This document shows positions 13,801 through 24,000 of a stretch of DNA of 64,000 bases, one piece after another. The position numbers were made by a program, and so were the translations under genes. The stretch is from Trema orientale (Eukaryota; Streptophyta; Magnoliopsida; Rosales; Cannabaceae), in contig JXTC01000028.1 in the NCBI GenBank assembly GCA_002914845.1, positions 700,297 to 764,296 on the forward strand, in the 5' to 3' direction. How positions within the stretch are numbered: the first letter of the stretch is position 1; each line of letters opens with the position of its first letter. Below the pieces are notes generated by a model. That model worked only from the letters and a program-made list of their open reading frames with translations. It had not been told where the DNA came from and ran no database searches.

Positions 13801-13893
13801 TGAAGCACTATGACCAATGTGAGCACAGGTGAAGTTACTCAAGAGAAGATGATATTCTTCCGGCAGAAGTTGGCCACCGAGCTTTATCACTAG
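7811..13893 (+). pseudogene. DUF1985/ULP1-like cysteine protease gene of MULE
   Basis: ULP1-family (C48) proteases cleave SUMO-like proteins; transposon copies have no proven role. The ATG at 7811 opens a first exon to 8620 matching DUF1985: F-Q-K-S-V-F-G-H-L-L-D near 7930, F-x-L-K-E-Y-A-x-x-M-G-L near 8070, W-G-R-I-S-F near 8412, then L-Q-I-W-A near 8470. A TAA at 7916 and a frameshift near 8180-8230 break it. A coiled-coil exon follows (9044-9422), then small Lys/Glu-rich exons with GT-AG borders, mostly phase 0 (9535-9609, 9848-9901, the repeated set 10457-11547, 11268-11372, 11787-11996). C-terminal exons start at 12571. The protease fold keeps codons for catalytic His (13429), Asp (13480) and Cys (13775, in D-C-G-M-F-V), but frameshifts near 13235 and 13808 and stops near 13338 and at 13462 disrupt it. 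The TAA at 11994 may mean two adjacent genes. Confidence 0.65.
10457..11547 (+). repeat. Tandemly duplicated exon-intron units in ULP1-like gene
   Basis: Four exons encode variants of one 28-residue module (D-S-G-A-I-E-Q-I-A-G-T-A-P-I-V-S, then an acidic Lys-rich tail). They lie at 10457-10540 (28 codons), 10685-10834 (a 22-codon plus a 28-codon module fused), 10975-11058 (28 codons) and 11464-11547 (28 codons). Each is preceded by an AG acceptor and followed by GTAAAAA, and all are phase 0. The introns are duplicated too; the exon-plus-intron period is about 225 bp for the first two steps. An unrelated 35-codon exon (11268-11372) interrupts the series. Confidence 0.75.
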
Positions 13894-13899
13894 GGGATT

Positions 13900-14274
13900 G
13901 ACAAGAAGAAAAGAAATTATCGGACCGATTCGGAGACAGAGAAGTAGAAAACAAGAGAAAGATTAGGATGAATATTTTCGTGTTTAGAACAATACTTGTA
14001 ATGTGTTTTGAATGACAAAAGTTAAGTTTTTTTAGACAGTGATTATCATATGTTAGCTTTTATTCCTATACTTTATATGACTGTGGTCACTATTTGTGGA
14101 AAAATGGTAGATACAAAATTCATCTTTGGTATATATGAATGTGAACTAGGTATATATGATTATAAATTGTTTAAGGAAAGAATATTGTATTATAAGACAG
14201 GTGTTTCTTGATGAATAAGAATTAGAAGAAAATGCAAAAATGGAACAAAAGTTTTACTTATTGGTTCATGGTTA
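13900..14274. other. 3' flank of ULP1-like gene
   Basis: AT-rich non-coding sequence with several GGTAGATA/GGTATATA motifs. No gene seen. Confidence 0.4.
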
Positions 14275-14790
14275 ACAAACTCGTTTTCTATATGGTATAT
14301 AATATTTTAAACTATGCAAATATATTTTTCTTCATGGTTCATAAAAACATGAACTAGGTATATATGGTCAAATATAACAGCCTATATCTACTAAGAAACT
14401 AGAAAACAATCAGAAACTGAGTATATATATTTTTGAAGTTTTACTTAAAGATTCATAATTCTTAGCAAACTCGTTTTCTATATGGTATATAATATTTTAA
14501 ACTGCGTAGATAAATTTTTCTTCATGGTTCATTAGAACAATAACTAGGTATATATGCTTAAATATAATAGCCTATGTCTACTGCGGCAACGCAAAACAAA
14601 AAGAAGCAGTGTATGATGTTTCATATCTTAGTTCATAACAATAAAACTATGTGTATATATATATACACCATAACAACATATGTACCATCTTAGTAGATTG
14701 TAGATAGATTTTTGCTTTTGGTTCATAAGAATATGAACTAGGTATATATCTTAATATACTATAACAAGATATACCATAAATATCTTCAAA
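14275..14790 (+). repeat. ~190-bp tandem repeat, three copies
   Basis: ACTCGTTTTCTATATGGTAT recurs at 14279 and 14469, an exact 190-bp step. A third, more diverged copy is recognisable from the CTTTTGGTTCATAAGAATAT block at 14715. Each copy holds GGTATATAA, GGTTCATA and GGTATATAT motifs. It lies between the tails of the two convergent MULE genes. Confidence 0.65.
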
Positions 14791-15663
14791 ATAGAAATTT
14801 TTCATGAATCAAATTGAATAAAATTGAAATATTTCAGTATAAAAACTTTTTAGCACCTAAATATACAACTAAAAAATAAGAAAAATACTAACATCATGAA
14901 GAAAATTATTGAGGTATCATTGGTATATAAGCTCATATACTAAGAATGAATTTTCACAAATCAAAACAATAAAATAGTGTACCTAAAAGTGTACCAACAT
15001 CAATAAAGGAAAATGACAAAATATACAAAATCTCAAATTAAAATCTGATAACACCAAGGCAAAACATCCATATACAAGGACCAAAATTCCATATACTAAG
15101 GACCAAAAAAATGTACCCAAAATATTGGGAGGGGGGAAGAACCACCTTGAAAATAAAACTAACTACAAAGTCGTATATATAAGAATCTAATGATCTGAAT
15201 GGCTCTTAATCTTCTTCGTAATATGTAATTCAGAAGGAATTGGATTTCTGCAAGTTTTCCGATTATGGCCATACTGTTTGCATCGACCGCACTTTACTTG
15301 CTTCTTCTTCTTGAGCTCACCCTTGGAAAGATATCTTTTCTTTTTTGGCCTGCCAACACCAGCTTTCTCTACAATTGGAGGAAGAACAAGTTGCTCCTTA
15401 ACATAATCTGGAACATCCCAATCTGCCTATCTCCCAACTGGATTAATATTCCCGCTATAGGCAAGCTCAAAGGCTAAGTTCTTGAAAAAATGAGAAATAT
15501 AGTTGTAGTAACTCAAGCTGCACTTACTAACTACAGCACAAACATGAGAACATAGAATGCCGTCAAAGTCCCACTTCCCATAACCACAACGACGTTGCAT
15601 CAAATGAACAGTGAACTCTGAATTGGTGTCACGAACTTGATATATATGGAAGCCAACTGTATG

Positions 15664-15995
15664 AACCTGATTAGCAATAAAAAATAACAATAAAAACCAA
15701 AAGATATTACTACATCCACTAAAATCAATTCCTGTAAAGCATTACCGAATCTGGTATATATCAATATCTACTACGTTAATAAATTTATATACCAAAGCAA
15801 AACATGTATATACCAAGCTATGAAAAACAGTAAGCAAACCAACTATACGAAAACCAAGTATATGAAAACAAAAATTCTCAAAATCATCTGTATGAACCTA
15901 ATTAGAAACAAAAAATAACAAAAAAAATGAAAAGATACTGCTACATCTATTAAAAACAATTCATATAAAGCATTACTGAATCTGGTATATATCAA
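15664..15995 (-). repeat. Duplicated transposase intron segment beside the gap
   Basis: About 100 bp at 15664-15766 recurs at 15895-15995 with moderate divergence (both contain GCATTAC-GAATCTGGTATATATCAA). The spacing is about 231 bp. Each copy includes the intron 3' end and the GGTTCATACAG sequence at the start of the last exon. The second copy runs into the assembly gap, so more copies may be hidden there. Confidence 0.6.
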
Positions 15996-16628
15996 NNNNN
16001 NNNNNNNNNNNNNNNNNNNNNNNNNNNNNNNNNNNNNNNNNNNNNNNNNNNNNNNNNNNNNNNNNNNNNNNNNNNNNNNNNNNNNNNNNNNNNNNNNNNN
16101 NNNNNNNNNNNNNNNNNNNNNNNNNNNNNNNNNNNNNNNNNNNNNNNNNNNNNNNNNNNNNNNNNNNNNNNNNNNNNNNNNNNNNNNNNNNNNNNNNNNN
16201 NNNNNNNNNNNNNNNNNNNNNNNNNNNNNNNNNNNNNNNNNNNNNNNNNNNNNNNNNNNNNNNNNNNNNNNNNNNNNNNNNNNNNNNNNNNNNNNNNNNN
16301 NNNNNNNNNNNNNNNNNNNNNNNNNNNNNNNNNNNNNNNNNNNNNNNNNNNNNNNNNNNNNNNNNNNNNNNNNNNNNNNNNNNNNNNNNNNNNNNNNNNN
16401 NNNNNNNNNNNNNNNNNNNNNNNNNNNNNNNNNNNNNNNNNNNNNNNNNNNNNNNNNNNNNNNNNNNNNNNNNNNNNNNNNNNNNNNNNNNNNNNNNNNN
16501 NNNNNNNNNNNNNNNNNNNNNNNNNNNNNNNNNNNNNNNNNNNNNNNNNNNNNNNNNNNNNNNNNNNNNNNNNNNNNNNNNNNNNNNNNNNNNNNNNNNN
16601 NNNNNNNNNNNNNNNNNNNNNNNNNNNN
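15996..16628. other. Assembly gap (633 N)
   Basis: An unbroken run of N. It removes part of transposase exon 2, including the expected third catalytic residue, and part of the following intron. Confidence 0.99.
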
Positions 16629-17010
16629 TGCACACCTCTCGAACAATTTATCATTACCAACAAACTTAATTTTTGTCTTCAAGTTGTTGAGCAAATGATA
16701 CATGTAATAAACATGCTCAGCCTTCGGATAGACAATTGATATTGCCTTCCGAATACTTGGATTCCTATCAGAAATAATCACCAAGTCTGGACGAGTCCCT
16801 ATGGCCCTCTTCAATCGCTCAAAGAACCATGGCCAAGATGAATCATTTTCTGAATCACCTATACCAAAACCAAGTGGAAAGATGTGGTTATCAGCGTCCA
16901 TTGCGGATGCAATGAAGAGTGTCCTATGGAACTTCGATCTCAAGAATGTCGCATCGACTGATATCACCGGCCTACAATGTAACCAACCTTTAATCGAAGC
17001 ACCAAACGCC

Positions 17011-17580
17011 ATAAACAAGAACATAAAGTTCCTATTCTTATCAACTAAGTAATCTGTATATGAACCTATAAGGAAAAATCAAGAACAAAATAATAAAAAA
17101 CAAAGTGAAAAATCTGCCGCACCAGTACGTAGATATATAGATATACCAAATGAAAAAGTTTATATACTAAAGACAAAAAATGATATACCAAAAAACTAGA
17201 ATAAACAAGAATATAAAGTTCCTATTCTCATCAACTAAATAATCTGTATATGAACCTATAACGAAAAATCAACAACAAAATATTAAAAAACAAAGTGAAA
17301 AATCTACTGTACCAGTACGTAGATATACAGATATACTAAGTGAAAAAATTTATATACCAAAGACAAAAAATGATATACCAAAAAACTAGAATAAACAAGA
17401 ACATAAAGCTCCTATTCTCATGAACTAAGTAATCTGTATATGAACCAATAAGAAAAAATCAAGAATAAAATATTAAAAAATAAAGTGGAAAATCTGTTGT
17501 ACTAGTACGTAGATATACAGATATACCAAGTGAAAAACTTTATATAACAAAGACAAGAAACGATATACCAAAAATCGAGA
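17011..17580 (-). repeat. Three 190-bp tandem copies spanning a splice acceptor
   Basis: ATAAACAAGA starts copies at 17011, 17201 and 17391, an exact 190-bp period twice. Each copy contains the intron 2 acceptor context (CTGTATATGAACC on plus) and about 40 bp of exon 2 coding sequence. The transposase pre-mRNA therefore has three near-identical acceptors; only the one at 17053 leads into the full exon. Confidence 0.85.
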
Positions 17581-18669
17581 ATAAAAAAAGACAATGTACC
17601 AGGGTTACGAGTTTGCATTGCTGCTAAATATGAAGGAATTAAAGCATAAGACTCCTCAGGAGAACCTTGAATAGCATCGTAGGCGAGCTCCCGAGCAGTC
17701 CAAGCCTTAAAATAGCTAATGTTCGCACTATACTCATTGCGCATGTACTTAATGATGTCCTCGGGAGTCCTTCGTCTCTTCTTATCTGCCTTGATCATAT
17801 CTAAAATGCACCCACAAACCACTTCACTTGTTGCTTGTCTATGGTCGTGGACAACAACATCTAATGAGCAAGTATGCTCACCAACATACTTTCTAATCAT
17901 CCACAATCCACCTTTCCGACTCCTAGAAGCACGAACATACTATGAATAACCAGAACCAATGCATCGAACCACAAGCCTATCTGGGCTAGACTTGATGGTT
18001 TCAAACTCAAAGTTCTTCTTAATTGCAAACATACCCAAAGCCCTCTGTAATAATATTTTATTAGCAAACATATACTTTTCCTTAATATCATCTAATTTAT
18101 TGGGGTCTACTAAGTAGCCTTCAATATCATCACAACTAGGAGAGTTGCTAAAACTAGGAGTCAAAACATGAGAAGCAACCGAACTTCCAATGTTGTTGGA
18201 TGAAGAAGAACCAATCTCAAACATACACAATGCACCACTAGATTTTGAGATTGAACCAACATCAAGAACACCTGAACCCATCCCAACAGAACATGAACTA
18301 ACCTGAGCAATCCTAGGCGTATTCACAGTAACATCTACCAATGAAACCTCATCATAGGTAATTATAAGTGGGTACTTCATATCACTATCATCTTTGGCCA
18401 TGTAAAAATACCAACCTAATCCGCTGTCACTTTTAATGTCTAAAAGATTATTACTAGAACCCTCAAACTTCATATCAACAAACAAATGAATAATATGCCT
18501 CAATCGATCCAATCCTAAATATGCCTCTCCAAAAAGAAAATCCAAAAATTCCACATACCCACAGTTTTCATCAACCAATATACCAGTAAACCTATAATCT
18601 ACGTATATTCTACTCTCATCCCAGTGACCATGATAGCGAATAATAATGGGTATCTTCACCATCCCTAGG

Positions 18670-19375
18670 AAAATATTATGAACATATGAGAAAAAGACAA
18701 GTAGTACACAAGGTACATAAAAAAATATACCACGTTCATAAATATGGAGACACAATATATATATATGCATATGAACCATAAATCAATATACACAAACAAC
18801 TAACAATCATGTACCAATAACAAAGATAATAATCTTGTAGAATGCAAATGGTATATAAAATTTAGTACATGGTAAATAGGATTTTCAAGTCTGTTCATAT
18901 AATGTTGAACTCTAAGGAAACAAACTCATGAGATATGAAAATGAAAGCATGTATATAACTTCTTAATCCACTGTATATAAGATTATAAACTAGGTATATA
19001 TGACATACACAAAGCAGAAAATAATATTTATATATACCAGCATACAAAACATATATACCGCGTATAAAAATATATGAACCATTCTGGAAAAAGTTTCAAA
19101 CTAAGAAAAACAACTCAAAAAAATATAAAAATACACAAAATCACCACTGATCACGAGCTAAAACACTATTAGATAGAAAATTAACTAAATAGCAACATAC
19201 ATTAGAAATAAAATAAAAAAATCCCCAATTCAATCAAGAAAATGACCTAAAAATAACCAAAATAAATTTCAAAGAACATAAATACCTCAATAACTCGATC
19301 AATGTATTTTGTACCACCGGAAAAGAAGTAACAGTCGGAAAAAAGAAACCACCACCGAAAAAAATATGAGGGAGA
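18670..19375. other. 5' flank of MULE transposase
   Basis: No gene. AT-rich sequence with many TATATACC / ATGAACC motifs, the reverse complement of those in the left half of the element. Confidence 0.4.
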
Positions 19376-19450
19376 GAGAGAGAAAGTGAGAGGGGGAGAG
19401 AGAGAGAGAGAACGAGACAAACAATGACCAAGAAAGAAAGAAAGAGAAAC

Positions 19451-19498
<48 letters not shown>

Positions 19499-19580
19499 AC
19501 CAATAGTTGCAGATGCAAAGAGATGAACCCAACGAAAAAGAGAGAGAAATAGAACAGGGAAGAGAGAGAGAGCAAAAATG
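19376..19580. repeat. (GA)n-rich microsatellite tract
   Basis: AG runs, the longest at 19453-19496, with shorter ones around. It lies about 0.8 kb upstream of the transposase ATG and could be part of its promoter/5' UTR. Confidence 0.8.
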
Positions 19581-19822
19581 AAAAAGAAAAAAAATTCCTA
19601 AAATAAAAAAAACTAACCTAATAAAAAAAGGGCAAAAATGTAAAATTAAGTACACCTCAGCTTAACAGTTAAATGAATTGGACATCTACCTATAAAATTT
19701 AAAAAAATGATGTCTACTAAAGTGATTTTAAAAAATTGGACATCTGCCTAATTTTCCCGTAAATGAATTGGACCAGCTAGCTTGCTTATTCATTTCACTT
19801 GGAGATTAGACTTGGACCTCCT

Positions 19823-19831
19823 TATTCTCGT
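19823..19831. other. Left 9-bp target duplication of MULE MITE
   Basis: TATTCTCGT, identical to 20317-20325. Confidence 0.85.
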
Positions 19832-20316
19832 GAGAAATTTACACCCAATACTCGCTTTTATAACTTATTTTCAAAAATACTCGTTTTCAATTTTTTCTTT
19901 CAAAAATACCCATTTTTTATATAACACATTTCATGTACAAAATATGAGTAGTATATATTTTCAATATAAATTTTTACCTATGCGATATATATTTCATGTG
20001 TAAAATATGAACGGTATATATTTACAATGTAAATGTTTACCATCACGGACATTATAAATTTGACCTATGGTATATATTTATATATACTTGATATATGAAA
20101 TGTGTGCAAAGTTTTAGTATAATTTTTATCCATGAAATGTGTACCACGGTATATACTTTATATATGAAATATATGGTATATATTTCGTATATAAAACGTT
20201 GGTGGTCTACATTTCTAACAAAACAGATATAAAAACAGGTATTCATGAAATAAAAATAAAAAAACCAGTATTTATAGAAATATAATTTTAAAAACGAGTA
20301 TTTATGAACTTTTCCC
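19832..20316. mobile_element. 485-bp MULE-type MITE
   Basis: It is flanked by a perfect 9-bp duplication TATTCTCGT, the Mutator hallmark. The ends are an imperfect inverted repeat: left GAGAAATTTACACCCAATAC then TCGCTTTT; right, read on minus, GGGAAAAGTTCATAAATACT then CGTTTTT. There is no coding sequence. The interior has several GGTATATATTT motifs like those of the large MULE next to it, and the GGGAAAA end also resembles that element's right end. It may be a non-autonomous relative. Confidence 0.85.
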
Positions 20317-20325
20317 TATTCTCGT
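20317..20325. other. Right 9-bp target duplication of MULE MITE
   Basis: TATTCTCGT, identical to 19823-19831. Confidence 0.85.
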
Positions 20326-21003
20326 CAACTCAGGCCCACTTCTACGTTTTTTCTTTTTTTTTTTTCAAATTTTTATGTCTTCCTTGCTTTAAATTTGTGA
20401 ATTGTCCCCGAAATTTCAATAATTTCGTATTCAAGAAACACAATAAAATAGCTCAAAATGATAAATAAAAGTTACTAACAAAAATAGAATTAATGGGTGA
20501 AATTATATAAAAATACTATGATCATCAGGTTGTGCCCTTCTCGCAGTATATTTGAAATTCAAGATTTTATTTGTCCATTTGTTCAGTAAAACTTTTTTGA
20601 AGGAAACGAAACAAAACTAAACCACATTTAGACAGTTTAGTCAGTTTGGAATTATAGCTTTAATAATTTCGGATTTTTGTAAAATCTTACTAAGTTGAAT
20701 CATATACTCATCTTTTAAACCAAAAGCAAATCAAATAAGTTACAATATAACAAAATATATTATTGAGTTTCTAGGTCACAAGACAAGGAAATATCACTAG
20801 AAAAAATGTTGGAAGCATGGACAAAAATGTTTCAATTTTAAAGCATGACATTTTTTTTTTTGAACAAATTATATAATAACAACAGAAGCAAACTAAATCA
20901 TTTATGATTTCAGGCATATGCACATTTTTAGCTGGGCCTTTGGGTTTCAATGCATGAGTTACAAAGTAAAATAGAGGAATATCTAATTATAAAGACATCA
21001 TAA
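20326..21003. other. 3' flank of CASP-like gene
   Basis: AT-rich sequence with no recognisable gene or repeat. It should hold the 3' UTR and polyadenylation region of the minus-strand CASP-like gene. Confidence 0.4.
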
Positions 21004-24000
21004 TCATATGGCCTTTAAGAGGAGGAACCGTTTTGGTGAATAAAGCCTAAATAAATTGAAAGCAGAGAAAGAGGTGACTAAAATCATGACAATGCATGTG
21101 ATGTAGCCACATATCATAGCCCCACCAATTTGGATGCAGAATCTCGTAAATCTGTTACATAGTTTCATCCATTGGAACTCGTTTTGCCCTGTTAGGCCCA
21201 GAACCGATGCCTGAAGAGCAGCTGTGTTTGCTCCAAATGTGACATAAACCGCTAACTGTTAAAGCCCAAAAATTAAATAAAAACAAGTATTAGTGGAGTT
21301 AACAAGTATTGAATTTAAAATTTCCAGTTATTAAAATTTGAAACACATTTGACATCTTGAGAAAAAAAAAGTACTAAATAATAGGAAACAAAATACGCCA
21401 ATAAAATGTTTTAGGAATACCACCCAACTTATACCGTGCTTGCTAGTATGAGCTTTACTAGTTTGGTTTGATATTTTTCAATCAATATTTTCAGTTTGTA
21501 GGTCTTTCAATTTTGTCGAACAAAAGAAATTATTCGAAAAACCCCTCAAAATCAAACCACCATTTTTATGCTGGACAAAAATCGATGATTGAAGCAATTT
21601 ATTTACAAGCAATAGATAAGGGGGGGGGGGGGGGGAGAGAGAAGGGGAAAGAAAAACAAAAAGGTTAACCGAAAATTTTTAGTGAATTTCAAGCAAAATA
21701 AAACAATCTTAGTGAATTAATGGATCCGTTTTTCATGTCCATCATCGCGTTGAGTTTTCTATTTGGTGATTACACACATGACAACGCAAAATAAAAAAGG
21801 GAAAAAAAAAAGAAAAAAAAAGAAGAAGAAACGAAAAAGACATAACGAAAGTGGGAGGAAGTTTAAACAAGATACATATATATATGACCCTAGAAATAGA
21901 CTCGAGCTAAACAAATTAGTAAATAGTGATGTGGCCTTTACATTAAACATAAATGACGTAGGGACCAACCCAATTCTATTAGTCCCCAGTAGTTCAAATT
22001 AATAGCAAAGCTAACTCGACAACTAGAAATTTATGGTCTATATTTAATTCTCTCGTACATTTATTCAAAACTCTTTCCAACCCTAGTAAAAGCTAAGGTT
22101 GGACAACCTGTTGAGGTGTCCTCTCCTGTCTTTTTCCATGCTTCGTTTTTAGTACTGTTTTTCTCGTAGAAATTATTCACGGAAATAATTTAGTATGAGA
22201 CGAAACATGGAACTTCATTTTCTGTTATAACAATCAAAAAATCACGCAATTGTGAAATTGGTAAACGTTTATGTAAAAAGAAAAATTTCCCTTTAATAAA
22301 GATTCAAAAACTAAATTTACCAAATCATAGATGTAAACAAACATATGTAAATCCAAACGTAAATCAAATTATGAAAACTATGTCGTTTTAGCTTGAAATT
22401 CATTAATTTTGAAATTTTATATAATCTAATTACTTTTTTGGTCTTGTTTTTATTTTAGTTTTAGATTTTTAATTTGAATTTTTTTATCACACCAAAACAC
22501 ACGATTTTCTAGGGTAATATATGTTTTATGTCTGAAAAATATGTAATTAATAACAACGTGAACTAGAGATAATGTCATAGGCAAACTAAGCATGTCGCCC
22601 GTTGGATTGTCTATTGCTTAGGATTCATCCTATTGCATTGATTTGGACTGAGTGGACAAGATGAATAGTATATATATCCTATATATATATATAATAGGAC
22701 TCGGTAGGTTTTTTTTAAAGATAAAATAATACCTATGAATAAGTAAAAATAATATCTAGTGAATTGGTGTTCATTTATGTACATATGTATATATATACAT
22801 ATATAATATTTGGGGGAATATGTTTTTGAAAACGATGCATAAGACACTCGAATTCATTAGAGAGAAAAAATACAAAGCTAACATTTATAGAGAATGAGAA
22901 ATGGAGGGGATGAGACTAGTTTAACCTATAGTATATATCTTAATCGATGAGATATAATTTAAATGGCATACATGCCTTATAATAGTCATCTTCTCAGATT
23001 ATTATTATATTCACTTCACAAATTTGTCCTTTCAATTTTGAGCACTAAACATTGAGTTGGATTAAATTGTCGAGCTCCTAGTACTTCCTTGCTTTAATTG
23101 TCATGCTCACCAAACGGTCCCTTAGCTGATTAGTGATTAATTATGTTTGATATTAAGAGTTTTCTCTGGTTATCATTTTGTGTATCCAATATATATCATT
23201 GAATTATACATATGGGAACGAGTGCATGAGAGATTTTAATTTTGATTCTCTATATCGACAGAGAATACAATTTTAATCTTTAGATTTTAATACAATGAAT
23301 ACAATTAAATGTGTTGAACCGAATTCTAATGTGAATTAAACAATAAGTATTTAGTTTTGCAACTGTTAGATTGAAATCTAATGGTTAAAATTTAGTGAAA
23401 TTAAAATTAAACAAAAAACTCTATTGTACTTGCTCCTTATACATATATATGTATATATACACAATGTAACAACAACCGACACTAATATATATAGATGTGG
23501 GTAAAGTGGTAATTATAAGAAAGTACCTGATCCAATAAGAGACCAGCCCAAGCTAGGCCCACGTTGGTCCATTTCGAGTTTCGTTCGAACCAAGCTGAGA
23601 GATTACAAAGGCGTAGCAGATTGTAACCAGCGGCTACTGAATAAACGTACACCGAAACACTACATCAACAGCAAATAAACAAACAAAATTTCAATTAAAA
23701 AAACTGAATAAAATAAATAAGCAAACAAAATGAGTGATGATGTAGCATATATTATTTTTCTTGTATAAAATCATTTTGGATTTAAAAATTTTACTCTCTA
23801 TATTTCCCTTTAACCCTCTCTAATCCTGATGAAGACAGAATTTTGAAGCCCGTCAAATTAGTTTTACAACAATGTTTTGAACATAAACATAGTGGCTATC
23901 TAGCTAGGACAAAATATACATATGTGATTTTTGACAATTTCAGCTATAATATATGGATTCCAAAAAGTTCACTTAATCCGGATCTTTGGATTTGACGACA

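Larger units (their letters stand above)
15187..18662 (-). pseudogene. MURA-type Mutator-like transposase
   Basis: This is the DDE transposase that would cut and integrate the element. Exon 1 (18662-17600) encodes the N-terminal region, then the MuDR-type DNA-binding region with W-M-I-R-K-Y-x-x-x-H-T-C (17906-17870) and the R-x-P-E-D-I-I-K-Y-M segment. It ends R-N-P at a GT donor. Exon 2 starts at 17053 after an AG acceptor and carries the catalytic core: S-V-D-A-T-F (first Asp) and I-I-S-D-R-N (second Asp). The third acid lies in the N gap. The last exon (15666-15187) has the SWIM finger and a C-x2-C-x4-H-x4-C knuckle (K-C-G-R-C-K-Q-Y-G-H-N-R-K-T-C). Damage: a stop near 17943 where Trp is expected, a TAG after P-V-G-R near 15430, and Tyr for the second SWIM Cys. 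Tail-to-tail with the ULP1-like gene. Confidence 0.85.
6400..19758. mobile_element. Decayed giant Mutator-like element (MULE) with ULP1 gene
   Basis: The block holds two convergent broken genes: a DUF1985/ULP1-type protease gene on plus and a MURA-type transposase on minus. This is the known composition of ULP1-carrying MULEs (Kaonashi-type of Arabidopsis, CUMULE of melon). The right end is taken at 19758. Read on the minus strand it starts GGGAAAATTAGGCAGATGTCC, a plausible element terminus. The left end, a matching inverted terminus and a 9-bp target duplication were not found; 6400 only marks where the element's characteristic GGTATATAA/GGTTCATAA motif starts. Low-identity tandem duplications and a 633-base gap lie inside. 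Confidence 0.6.

Noticed and set aside
15973-16663. Open frames of about 220 codons on minus
   Set aside because: They consist almost only of undetermined bases in the assembly gap.
19234-19575. Leu/Ser/Phe-rich ORF of 113 codons
   Set aside because: Produced by translating the GA/CT microsatellite.
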